A stretch of 64,000 nucleotides of DNA from Gymnopus androsaceus JB14 (lineage: Eukaryota > Basidiomycota > Agaricomycetes > Agaricales > Omphalotaceae): NCBI GenBank assembly GCA_009733575.1, contig ML769465.1, positions 4,339-68,338 of the forward strand, given 5' to 3'. A program made the position numbers and the translations under genes. The notes under the pieces were generated by a model that searched no databases, was not told the DNA's origin, and saw only the letters and a list, made by a program, of their open reading frames with translations. This document shows, piece after piece, positions 54,046-64,000 of the stretch. The stretch's first letter is position 1; each line of letters starts with the position of its first letter.

Positions 54046-56966
54046 TGGGATCCATTATAATACAGCTGTAATTAGTATTGAAAACCCTTTTGTAAATGAT
54101 ATGATATTTTGTATGATTTTTCATATGAAAAAGACCTAAGATTTCCCCCGAAAAATGAATGGGGAAAGCGCTTCATTTGCCTTCGAAAGTGAAGATTTTT
54201 TGCACTCAGCAAAGATGGTCTTTTACTTGTGTAAAAGTTCCACTATTACATCTTACAGTGCTTTTCATTGGTCTGCAGAATACAAAAATAAAGTAAAATT
54301 GAGTGCCTACCTTGGCATCAGCGGCACTACAGCTCTTTCCTTCTCCCATACTAAATGTCATCCGACATAAATTTCGTCACGTGTAAACAGTAAAGTTCTT
54401 GTTCGATGCAATGAGTCATTCTCATTGGATGCTTGTATATACAAGTAAGTATTCTGAGAGTTGGGACAATACTGATGTAGTGTTGCCATGGCTCCGCTAG
54501 CTGCTAGCCGGCTCATGAAGCTGCAGCTTGGCTTGAAAATCTCTAGCTGAGCCATCTGAAGCCGGTACAGAAAAAACCTTGCCAGAGAAGGAATGGTGGG
54601 TTTAGATGGTACTGTATCTACCTCTCCACTATGTACATGGTGAAAGAACTTGAAATGGATCACTTTCGCAATCATCGCTATTAAAATGTAAAGTTTGACA
54701 TGATGGGCGCTAATTGGTCCCTTGACGATGTCGACAGCGTTTTGCTCATTGATGGGCATGTTTTTCTCACTGCTCTGGTGATAGGGAGATTTGATGAGGG
54801 CTCTAGAGTACCTCAGAGCACCCCGGGATCATTGACCCTTTGCTCTTTGCTCTTTTCTTCATTATTTCTCATAAGCCGTTGCAAGCTGGATGGGTAAATG
54901 CAGCTGGTGGCTTGGCTCGGCTTGGGCAAAATCAGCTTGAGCCAAATTTTGCCCGAGCTGCGGCAACACTATACTGATGGGTGTGAAGCATGGTCGAGGA
55001 CCAAACGGGAAGGTGTAGGAGTGCAACAAGGAGGGACTGGAAGACTGCTAATTGAGCTGGATGATTTCTTATGTGGGGTGTGAGCGCTGACTGGAGGATG
55101 AGCCGCAACCATACTCCCAGGAGCTTTGACGAGTCACAACAATGCTGTCATTCAAGGTCAACACTGGGAAATTTGCCGGATCACGTCATCTGAGGTGATG
55201 AAATGGAATTGAGCACTCGAAACATGCTTGGGATACGAGACTGTGGGACTAGTATTGTAGGATGATGCTGAGCTTAAAGAAGGGCCTGTCGCTCATAGAG
55301 GTGGGCACAAATATGTACTCGAGTATATTCGTCATTTGTGTCACCAATATTTACTTACAAAATCAACTATTTATACTCGGATAAATACTCAAGTATCTTC
55401 AGTTATAAACACTCGAGTAACAAATATACACAAATACAAGTATTTCGAGACAAATACTCGAATATACTCGCTACCTGGAAAAGTAACCAGAATTTTTTGT
55501 GCCAGGCTGGCCGGCAAAAATTCCGGTTACTTTTCTGGGTAGCCAGTATTCATTGAAAGAAAAAAAATTATGATTGACTTATGTACTTAGCTGTTTAAGT
55601 ACATTTATGGATAAATAAACTTAGTATAAGTTTTGGAACATTGTTTGGATAGGTATATACATGTATGGTTAGGTAAATGTAACAAAATCCATATGGCTTG
55701 GTGGTTGTAAGTGGTTGTCGGCGCCGACTCTGGATTAAGGTCAGGCCTTCTGACAATAGCTAACCAGCTGAGTTCAATTCCCAGACATGCCAAAATTGTA
55801 TATATGTATTGTAGCTGTTTTGATACATATTGAGTACTAATAGTGAACTTATAAGTACTTTTAAGTTGTTATTTCTATGCCCAAGTTGAGTATTAGCTAT
55901 CTACAAGTATTCATGAATATTCACAATTAAATGACCACGAATATTTGTGGTTCTGAAACAGATATTTCCACTCGAGTAAACATTCATGTCACAAATATAT
56001 TTGTCAAAAAAAATACTCTATTCACGAATAACGAATACCAAATATCCGTGAATATTTGCAAATATTCGCTATTCATGCCCATCTCTAGTCACTCGGTGCT
56101 CCTGGATCATGTCGTAGAAATGCGGCGCAGCGGTGACTCGGAGCTGTGAGGCTCTGATTGGTTATGGGAACTGCAGGTGACTTATTACTATTTGGCCTCA
56201 GAAAGTAGGCCTTATATACTGTACAATGGGTATTCTAGATACTTCTACTACTTTCCTATGAGTTCCATGTATTACTAATGGGATGAGTAAACACTAAGCA
56301 AAGTATATGTGGAACGTATGAAGCTCCGATGGTAGATCCGGAGTTGCATACATTCTTTAGTAAGCAAGTCAAAGCGTAATCTACAACAGATCATAGCGTT
56401 GGTCAAGTTTAGACCTTTCGAGTCCGCCGTAAATGAGTCCGTTGTAAAGCGCTTGAACATCTCCCCAGTGCTGAAGCTTTCCAGATCCCCTTTCTGATAT
56501 CCGTTTATTGACTTTGCCTCAAAGGCAGGTAAGGACCCTACAGAAGAAGGGCATTTTACATTATGGGAGAAGGAAAGAGCTGTAGTGCCGCTGGAGCCGA
56601 GGTAGGCACTCAATTTAATTTAATTTTTGTATTCCGCAGACCAATGAAAAGCGCTGTAACAACAAGCCAATGGAACTTTGTTTTATTGCTACAGTGTAAT
56701 AGTTAGAAAATTACGCGAGACAAAGGACCTTTGTCTTCTTGCTACTGTGTTGTTAGGGCGTAATAGTTAAGCTTTTACATGAGTAAAGGACCGTCTTTCC
56801 CAATCGCAAAAGACCTTCACTTTTGCAGGGAAATTGAAGCGCTTTCCCCATCCATTTCTCGGGGGGAAATCTTAGCTCTTTTTCATATGAAAAATCATAC
56901 AAAATATTATATTATTTACAAAAGGTTTTTCAGTACTAATTATGGCTGTATTATAATGGATCCCGC
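54046..56966. mobile_element. 2.9-kb element with about 320-bp inverted arms
   Basis: The left arm begins GGATCCATTATAATACAGCT and the right arm ends GCTGTATTATAATGGATCC. Matching continues through TCATACAAAATAT-type sequence, GGGGAAAGCGCTTCA, and ATTGAGTGCCTAC...GGCACTACAGCTCTTTCCTT near 54300-54350 against 56560-56620. No clear target duplication. It sits between a Y end (53.9-54.05 kb) and unit X (56976), which are adjacent to each other in the 63.2-kb copy, as expected for an insertion. A hAT-type MITE lies inside. Confidence 0.68.
55296..56087. mobile_element. 792-bp hAT-type MITE, short relative of 49847-51858
   Basis: Ends TAGAGGTGGGCACAAATATG and, reverse-complemented, TAGAGATGGGCATGAATAGC. 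Flanking 8-mers GTCGCTCA (55288-55295) and GTCACTCG (56088-56095) match at 6 of 8 positions. Its 55296-55760 part is the reverse complement of 51400-51858, and 55770-56087 of 49847-50165, while the middle of the long form is absent. An AAAAGTAACC hairpin (55475-55555) is shared with 51608-51695. Confidence 0.82.
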
Positions 56967-56975
56967 GGAGTGCAT

Positions 56976-57372
56976 GGGGAACACCAGCCTACAGGATTCC
57001 TCGGCGCCAAACAGACTGTCATACTCATCGTGATAACGACCAGCCCCAGATCGTACCACCCTGGCGTTTATGTGGATCCTGATTGTCCTCTGCAGCGATG
57101 GCGTTTCGGAGGTTGATCGTAGCCGTCACTCCCTTCGTGAACGCGACAAGATTAGACCCAAGCAACATGACCTATAGGCTATCAAGACCATCTTCTTCGA
57201 TGTACTAAAATCAAGGGGTAGTATGCGCCTCTCGATGCCGGGTATTTCAGGCTGTGCACTGAGTCATCGCGCCCTTGGCTGCAAAGGATCAAATAATTCT
57301 GAAGCTTTGGAGCCACTGACACGTGGTACCCGGTCAAAGCTGTACATACGAAGCCGGAAACGATTAAGAAGT
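56976..57372 (+). repeat. repeat unit X, copy 1
   Basis: About 400 bp matching 63196-63608, starting GGGAACACCAGCCTA and ending GCCGGAAACGATTAAGAAGT. No coding assigned. Here it precedes unit Y; in the other copy it follows unit Y. Confidence 0.78.
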
Positions 57373-59030
57373 TAAGTCACTGTAACCACCTGTCATCTAT
57401 TTCTAGAAGCGTAAAATGCTTAATTACATACATAGATACTGTCACAAGCCTACAGTATTTCACCTTTCCTTTTAGTAAGAGCCCAAAAAATTATCAACAT
57501 TCCCGAGTCCCGGTTCTATTCTTTTGCCATTTAACCACTTGCCTATAGTCCTCAGTTATCTTTTTCTCTATCTCCACTCAGTCTCAGTACAAACATTCAC
57601 GACATCCCGTAACTACGCTTTGACGTTTTGATTGCTCCCATCAATACAAAAGTTTTACCGGGAGAACGAAGGGTTTGAAAACTGTATCGTTCCACTCTGT
57701 TCCACTCTTCCGGTATAATCCAACGAAATACCTCTATATTCTCGCAGATTCTCGCGGTTATGCTATCGCTCGACGGTACTTATCCTTCAGTGCGTTTCGA
57801 CCGTGAGCATTGTCGGAAATGTGGCACACCGAAATGGGTACACCCGGCAAAACGATCAAACTAATTAGCCAGTTGTGGCCCGATACCTACCCGGTATCTT
57901 CTTGCCTAATTTATAACGTATTTTATAGAGCCTGAATGGCTTCGTCCCTAGATGCTTCGGTTCATAACGGAACATTCCGATGACATTCCGATGACACCCC
58001 TGGTATGTTAGTATAGAGTATCCGTTCACCATCTTATTGTCTTCTAGGGACTGATTTTAGCGTGAATGGGTGAAACGAAGCGAGGAGCAGGGCAAGTAGC
58101 TAAGAAAGAAGCTACGTGGAAAGCAGAGCAAAAAGCAAGACGAGAAGCAGGACAAAAAGCAAGGCGAGGAGCAGAGCTCTCAAAACGACTTGAGAAATCT
58201 ATAGTTGAAATTAGCAACTGATTGGAAGCCTGGTTCCCAGTGACTTCATCTGTTTGTTAAATGTATCATCATCCATGCAACCTCAAATTAGAACGATATG
58301 CACAATTTTCCTTCACATCGTTTGTTTCCAGACGGCAATCATCTATCTGGACGGCTCACTCAAATGTCACCACATCTACAAGCCCATTCCCACAATGTCT
58401 GTCGCTCTCCAATACTCACAATTTCAGAGCTTGGGAGTCGATGGTGTCAATTACGGTCTTCAGGCTATGTTTGATGCAGGTCCGTTACGTTACGGAGATC
58501 CAACGAGCAGCCTGGGATGTTGAACTATAGAACGGATGCGAAAATGAATATTGGATACATGCGAGTAGAGTAGCAAACGTTTTAAAGTTATATGACGAAT
58601 CATAATTTCTGCAGATGATAACAGCGACTAAAAGCTCGTAGAGACGAGACGAAAGCGATGAGGAGACACAAGAGCAGAGAGAAAGACTGAGATAAAAGAA
58701 TAAGATGACTACATGAGTAGGTGACAATATACAATACATAAAAAGAGACAAAGATACCGGTGAATAGAGAAATCAAGCCGGACGATTGGAACCGGAAGCA
58801 GCGCCTCGAGGTTGCGCTTCACGCGTCTTGTTTAAATCTCCTGTCTCTGCCAGACGACAGGGCAACTCCACCATAGCGGATGCGGAAGAATGTGTCCTAC
58901 AAGCGCAACGAAGGACTTTCAGCCTACAAAAGAAGCATGCGGATTAGATTACAAGCACAGAGGTTAAGTGTCAAACCTCGCCATTCCATCCCTCCCTCAT
59001 CCGTGTCTGCAAGAACAATATCCTCTCCGT
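57373..59030 (+). repeat. repeat unit Y, copy B (contains decayed unknown gene)
   Basis: About 1.66 kb, close to 61530-63190 but with many one-base insertions and deletions, and homologous from about 57660 to 33905 onward. It contains the QLWP...YLP exon (near 57870), two introns and the Lys/Gln-rich tail as in copy A, all frame-broken. Unit Y runs into a Copia LTR fragment at 59031. Confidence 0.78.
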
Positions 59031-59118
59031 TCCCCCATCGATCTGTGTGATCGTTACTACTAAGTCCTGTGTGGACTTACTGCTGCTACTTCCTATTTAG
59101 GAACGTAACTCTAATAGC
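59031..59118 (+). repeat. Copia LTR 3'-end fragment
   Basis: CCCCCATCGATCTGTGTGAT through TAACTCTAATA matches the last 85 or so bases of the LTRs at 7078-7439 and 12390-12751. It replaces the expected 3' end of the NLR gene on the minus strand and the expected end of unit Y on the other side. Confidence 0.85.
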
Positions 59119-61190
59119 AAAAGCCCTTCCTGTTGCAGTTTTTCAGCTGCCTCTAATTTTCCACCTGCCCGATATGTATTTCCAAGATTGTACATGGATC
59201 TCAATGTATCAGGGTGACGGTCCCCAACAACTTCCTTGTGCAGCAAAAGTACCTCTTCTTCCAGCTTCTCAGTTTTAGTCCAGAACCCACTGTCTCTAAA
59301 AACTGTTGCTAAAGCAACTTGAACATGAGAAGTTGGAAATTTTGCTGCCTGGATACGAAGGGCATGTACAACCAACTTTTGGCGAAATTGGAAGTCTTCA
59401 TTTGTCTCTCCTAATGGAATAGCACGCCCAAGTAATAACATTGCTACACGAAACATGTTCTCCCCTGGTAAAACAGTCTCACAAGCACAGGCATGTAGTA
59501 CTGGGTGAAATATAAGGCATGCTCTCACAGCATCATATGAAGCCAGTGATAACCTACACAGTTCCACAACACTGTCTTCCCATGATTCTTCATCTTCAAA
59601 CAGAGACAAGAACTCTTTCATGGAATTTATGCTATCAGTTGGGGGATCCAAATCCAAAGAACTAGTATCACTACCACTAAAGGCAGTTGCACGGGTGAAT
59701 ATCTCCAAAGGAATAGCTGTTGGATGTAGATAAGAACATATTTGCATGAGATACTGAGTAGGGTGACTGAGTTGATCAAAGCTCAGTTGAAAGGTACTGA
59801 ACATAGTTCTTTCATAGCTATCCAGTGATCTCATTCTGTAATTAAGGATCCTGCTCCTTTTCTTGTTGAAATGTGCCATATAGTTTTGTAATGTACATGT
59901 TGGCGTTGCACCAATATATGCACCAGCTGTCGATACAGCAAGAGCATGAAACCCAAGGGCAGTGACCACCTCAGAAGCTACATTTACATTCTTATCAGAG
60001 CTCTCCTCATTTGCATGCTTCAGGAGTAGCTCTACAGCACTTTCACCATTGAGATTACTCAAGTGAATGTGCCACCCAGGAGATGCCATTTGTGATGTCT
60101 CCGTGAGACGGCTGGTTACAATCACATTTCCATGTTTGCAGCTTGGAATATAATCCTTTAGGAAAACCTGCTGGTCATCAGCATTGTCAAATATGCAAAG
60201 CCAATTTTGATTCATCCTAGCTAGAAAGGCCTGGACACTTTTCACATTTTCACCTACACCTGCAGCATTCCCAAGCTCTTTGAAATTAGCAGCAAGGGTG
60301 TCATTGGAGGAGGCATCAAAGAACCAAATATGTGGAAACCTGGAAAATTTTAGAATCATTTGCTGTACTAAATTTTTTAAGAACCTGCACACCTGAAAAT
60401 ATTCTTGGAAACAAATTGAAGAACTGCTTGTGTCTTCCCAGTTCCTCCATTTGCCACAAGTGTTACAATGCGCTGTTTAGGCTCAAGGGCTTCTTTAATG
60501 GAACTCAACAACTTGCTTATTACTTGTTGATCCACATAACCAGGAAGCTTGAAAGCACAAGCAGTGGATGATGCTAAGCTAGAAATTGCTGGCTGTGTGC
60601 TTGTGACAAGGATAGGAGCATCAGGGAGGTTATGAAAATAATCTTCCACCACAGATGCATCTGCATTTTCCAGTACTAGAAATAATTCAGTTTCAAGTGC
60701 CTGTTCTTTGATCTCTTTCCCAAGTGTGGCATTCAAAGTTTGAGCTGAGCTTGCATCTACCAAAATGGATCCAGGGCTGAAGCAAGATAAAGGCAGTGAG
60801 TTAAAGCATATATAATATATTTGCTTCATAGAATCCAACTCACTATTCAAGCCAATGTCTTGCAAAATCATGAAGTACATCTAAGTTTTTACCATATAAA
60901 GTTACAGTTTGTGCTGAAAAAGCCCTTGAGAATTTCTCTAGTATGTCCTCACGTCCAATAAAATATTGACTTGGAGAGGGACACTTGAGAACATCTGCAA
61001 TTGAAAGTTTTGAAACAATCTGATCTGGTGGATATAAAATGTGTTAGCATTCAAAATACTAGGGTTTGTATCATACAAGCACTACCATGATTTGCACCTC
61101 GATGAGTTTCCTGATATGTGACATTCACAGGACCAGTAGTGAAGATTGATTTCTCGATTTGAAAGTTTGAAGCATGAGCAAACATTGTGC
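59119..61190 (-). pseudogene. NB-ARC / TPR NOD-like receptor with an extra P-loop-less NB-like half, 3' truncated
   Basis: Minus-strand model by eye: an exon from ATG 61185 (MFAHASNFQIEKSIFTTGPV, VNVTYQETHRGANHG) to about 61086; intron to about 61022; an exon with FIGREDILEKF, VTLYG, HDFARHWLE to about 60833; intron to about 60782; an exon with ILVDASSAQTL, LFLVLENAD, PILVTSTQP and then a canonical P-loop LVANGGTGKTQAV (near 60430-60460) to about 60395; intron; a last exon with HIWFFDASSN, WLCIFDNADD (Walker B), NVIVTSR, then a winged-helix-like region and one TPR pair (GDRHPDTLRSMYNLGNTYRA near 59200). The frame runs into the LTR fragment at 59118 and stops there at 59097, so the TPR array is cut. 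NB-ARC/TPR proteins act in fungal non-self recognition and cell death. The true 5' end may lie upstream of 61190. Confidence 0.75.
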
Positions 61191-61529
61191 CTAAGGAGTG
61201 AATTGAGTGATTATTTAATGTAAATCTGCATTAACATTAGTAGACTTACAAGGAATCAAGAAAGTGATTTCTGGAAGCAGGGCACTGGGTATGGCATTAG
61301 AACAAGAGTGTTTTTATGGCACTCATATACCACATCTAGCTCAGGAACCTTTTTTCACACTGCCCGCAGCAATGTGTTATGTATATTTACTTATACCTCC
61401 CGGCAGCTCGGCGACTATACATATTTATTGACGCTCAATCTTTTGCTGCTCGTTGCGTTGATACTGTATGGCTCCGCAGTGACCAACTAAATATACGTTG
61501 TCAGAATCTAGGCCTAACGTTTCCAATGC
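61191..61529. other. short interval between the NLR gene and unit Y
   Basis: Possible further 5' exon of the NLR gene on minus near 61247-61300, ending in a donor-like CCTTGTAAGT. Otherwise unassigned. Confidence 0.35.
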
Positions 61530-63190
61530 AAGTCACTGTAACCACCTGTCAACTATTTCTAGAAGCGTAAAATGCTTAATTACATACATAGATACTGTCA
61601 CCAAGCCTACAGTATTTACCATTTCCCTTTTAGTAAGAGCCCAAAAATTATCAACATTCCCCGAGTCCCCGGTTCTATTCTTTTGCCATTTAACCACTTG
61701 CCTATAGTCTCAGTTATCTTTTTCTCTATCTCCACTCAGTCTCAGTACAACATTCACGACATCCCGTAACTACGCTTTGACGTTTTGATTGCTCCCATCA
61801 ATACAAAAGTTTTACCGGGAGAACGAAGGGTTGAAAACTGTATCGTTCCACTCTGTTCCACTCTTCCGGTATAATCCAACGAAATACCTCTATATTCTCG
61901 CAGATTCTCGCGGTTATGCTATCGCTCGACGGTACTTATCCTTCAGTGCGTTTCGACCGTGAAGCATTGTCGGAAATGTGGCACCACGAAATGGGTACAC
62001 CCGGCAAAACGATCAAACTAATTAGCCAGTTGTGGCCCGACTACCTACCCGGTATCTTCTTGCCTAATTTATAACGTATTTTATAGAGCCTGAATGGCTT
62101 CGTCCCTAGATGCTTCGGTTCATACGGGAACATTCCGATGACATTCCGATGACACCCCTGGTATGTTAGTATAGAGTATCCGTTCACCATCTTATTGTCT
62201 TCTAGGGACTGATTTTAGCGTGAATGGGTGAAACGAAGCGAGGAGCAGGGCAAGTAGCTAAGAAAGAAGCTACGTGGAAAGCAGAGCAAAAAGCAAGACG
62301 AGAAGCAGGACAAAAAGCAAGGCGAGGAGCAGAGCTCTCAAACGACTTGAGAAATCTATAGTTGAAATTTAGCAACTGATTGGAAGCCTGGTTCCCAGTG
62401 ACTTCATCTGTTTGTTAAATGTATCATCATCCATGCAACCTCAAATTAGAACGATATGCACAATCTTTCCTTCACATCGTTTGTTTCCAGACGGACAATC
62501 ATCTATCTGGACGGCTCACTCAAATGTCACCACATCTACAAGCCCATTCCCACAATGTCTGTCGCTCTCCAATACTCACAATTTCAGAGCTTGGGAGTCG
62601 ATGGTGTCAATTACGGTCTTCAGGCTATGTTTGGATGCAGGTCGTTACGTTACGGAGATCCAACGAGCAGCCTGGGATGTTGAACTATAGAACGGATGCG
62701 AAAATGAATATTGGATACATGCGAGTAGAGTAGCAAACGTTTTAAAGTTATATGACGAATCATAATTTCTGCAGATGATAACAGCGACTAACAAGCTCGT
62801 AGAGACGAGACGAAAGCGATGAGGAGACACAAGAGCAGAGAGAAAGACTGAGATAAAGAGATAAAGATGACCTACATGAGTAGGTGACAATATACATACA
62901 TAAAAAGAGACAAGATACCGGTGAATAGGAGAAATCAAGCCGGACGATTGGAACCGGAAGCAGCGCCTCGAGGTTGCGCTTCACGCGTCTTGTTTAAATC
63001 CTCCTGTCTCTGCCAGACGACAGGGCAACTCCACCCATAGCGGATGCGGAAGAATGTGTCCTACCAGCGCACGAAGGACTTTCAGCCTACAAAAGAAGCA
63101 TCGCGATTAGATTACAAGCAACAGAGGTAAGTTCTAAACCTCGCCATTCCATCCTCCCCTCATCCGTGTCTGCAAAGAACAATATCTCCT
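61530..63190 (+). repeat. repeat unit Y, copy C (contains decayed unknown gene)
   Basis: Starts AAGTCACTGTAACCACCTGT and ends near CAATATCTCCTCCGT. It keeps homopolymers and CpGs that copies B and A have altered. The gene-like part (61815-62690) retains QLWPDYLPG, the two introns (about 62051-62086 and 62160-62206) and the tail of copy A, but stops are present (for example TGA near 62227), so it is also a pseudogene. Confidence 0.8.
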
Positions 63191-63195
63191 CCGTG

Positions 63196-63608
63196 GGAAC
63201 ACCAGCCTAAATGACCTCTCGACGCCAAACAGACCGCCATACTCATCGTGATAACGACTAGCCCCAGATGAAGAGCTCCGCATACCACCCTGGCGTTTAT
63301 GTTCGATCCTGGTTGTCCTCCACAGCGATGGCGATTCGGAGGTTGATCGTAGCCGTCACTCGCTTCATTACATCGTTGAACGCGACGAGATTAGACCCAC
63401 TGAGCAGCATGGCCTATCAAGGCCATCTTCTTCGATGTACTGAAATCAAGGGGTTAGTATGCGCCTCTCGATGCAGGACAATGCGGGCTGTACACCAAGT
63501 CATCGCGCCCTTGGCTGCAAAGGATCAAATAATTCTGAAGCTTTGGAGGTCCCACTGACACGTGGTACCCGGTCAAAGCTGTACATACGAAGCCGGAAAC
63601 GATTAAGA
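63196..63608 (+). repeat. repeat unit X, copy 2
   Basis: Matches 56976-57372 with point changes and small indels. Directly follows unit Y here, so the native order seems to be Y-X or a tandem X-Y array. No coding assigned. Confidence 0.78.
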
Positions 63609-63867
63609 AGTTCAATTGTGTACTTATCGCACTACATGTTCACTATCAGCTCTTCACTACAGCTCATAGACATAATGAAAAAAAGAAGTCATTTGACGCA
63701 ATATTACGCAATATGCCCAAGTACCCTTATACTGATAAGTGAACTTCGTCGTCATACCTGTACTATGTATGCTGCCTAAGTACAAGTCCGTAAAATGAAT
63801 CTGTTCAAGCTTGATGTTAATCTAAGTAGTATAATGAGTAGCAGCAAGCATATTCTCTAAATCGATA

Positions 63868-64000
63868 CACGTTCATAATGCACCAACAGCTTCCCTCTCA
63901 CTATCCGGTCTGCGCTCGGTCTGAGCGCCAGACGTCGGAAGCTCCGGTATTCCTCCCAGCTTCGAACGCACCTCCTTCTCCATCTCCTCTTTCTTCTCCT
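63868..64000 (-). CDS. possible 3' end of a gene running off the window
   Basis: The last 130 bases are GC- and CpG-richer than the rest. A minus-strand frame with EEMEKEVRSKLGGIPELPTS and a polar tail ends at TGA near 63868. All three minus frames are open over most of this short stretch, so coding status is uncertain. Confidence 0.28.

Noticed and set aside
55765..55795. tRNA-like B box (GAGTTCAATTCCC) with partner at 50151-50165
   Set aside because: A T-arm-like stretch is visible but no convincing A box or acceptor stem at the right distance. Probably chance or an old SINE-like piece inside the hAT-type element.

Overview
The window is repeat-rich nuclear DNA of a filamentous basidiomycete, most likely an Agaricomycete. 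I infer this from short GT-AG introns of about 50-60 nt and from fungal families: a DUF2235 hydrolase fused to WD40 repeats, an NB-ARC/TPR NOD-like receptor, a DUF6534-type membrane protein, and Copia, hAT and KDZ-type transposon sequence. I cannot name the species.

Layout. 1-3.24 kb: a 31-bp satellite in two opposed arms, interrupted by nested elements with CATCAGCAAAA ends. 3.4-7.07 kb: degenerate CTGTAAGTTT-word repeat, a TA-flanked MITE and sequence I cannot assign. 7.08-12.75 kb: one complete but dead Copia retrotransposon with 5-bp target duplication. 12.8-18.9 kb: small MITEs, an inverted-duplicated decayed gene block (second copy at 45.1-46.75 kb), a gag remnant and a foldback element. 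19.16-22.38 kb: the one convincingly intact host gene, DUF2235-WD40, in 11 exons. 24.9-29.5 kb: two elements with perfect 9-bp duplications, a foldback element and two CATCAG elements. 30-35 kb: decayed membrane-protein, DUF2235 and unknown genes. 35-44.8 kb: palindrome-rich MITEs and a 4.27-kb hAT element (39240-43510, perfect 8-bp duplication) that carries a decayed transposase and a captured fragment of the ribosomal protein eL19 gene. 47.3-48.2 kb: a TA-flanked element. 48.8-52.7 kb: a DUF6534 membrane-protein gene split by a 2.0-kb hAT-type element with perfect 8-bp duplication. 54-57 kb: a large inverted-repeat element. 57-63.6 kb: a duplicated X-Y composite unit flanking an NLR gene on the minus strand whose 3' end is cut by a Copia LTR fragment.

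Functionally the window is mainly a record of nested transposition and of decay at CpG sites. Five in-frame stops in the Copia element are all TGA where CGA (Arg) is expected. One copy of a triplicated segment has lost CpGs that the other two keep. The main novelty candidates are: a group of short elements sharing CATCAG(C/G)AAAA ends and mostly TA 2-bp duplications but with unrelated interiors, each filled with its own short palindromic word; the hAT element that captured an eL19 fragment with an apparent intron; and an NLR whose canonical NB-ARC is preceded by a second NB-like half lacking a P-loop. Intron-exon models and family calls were made by eye.
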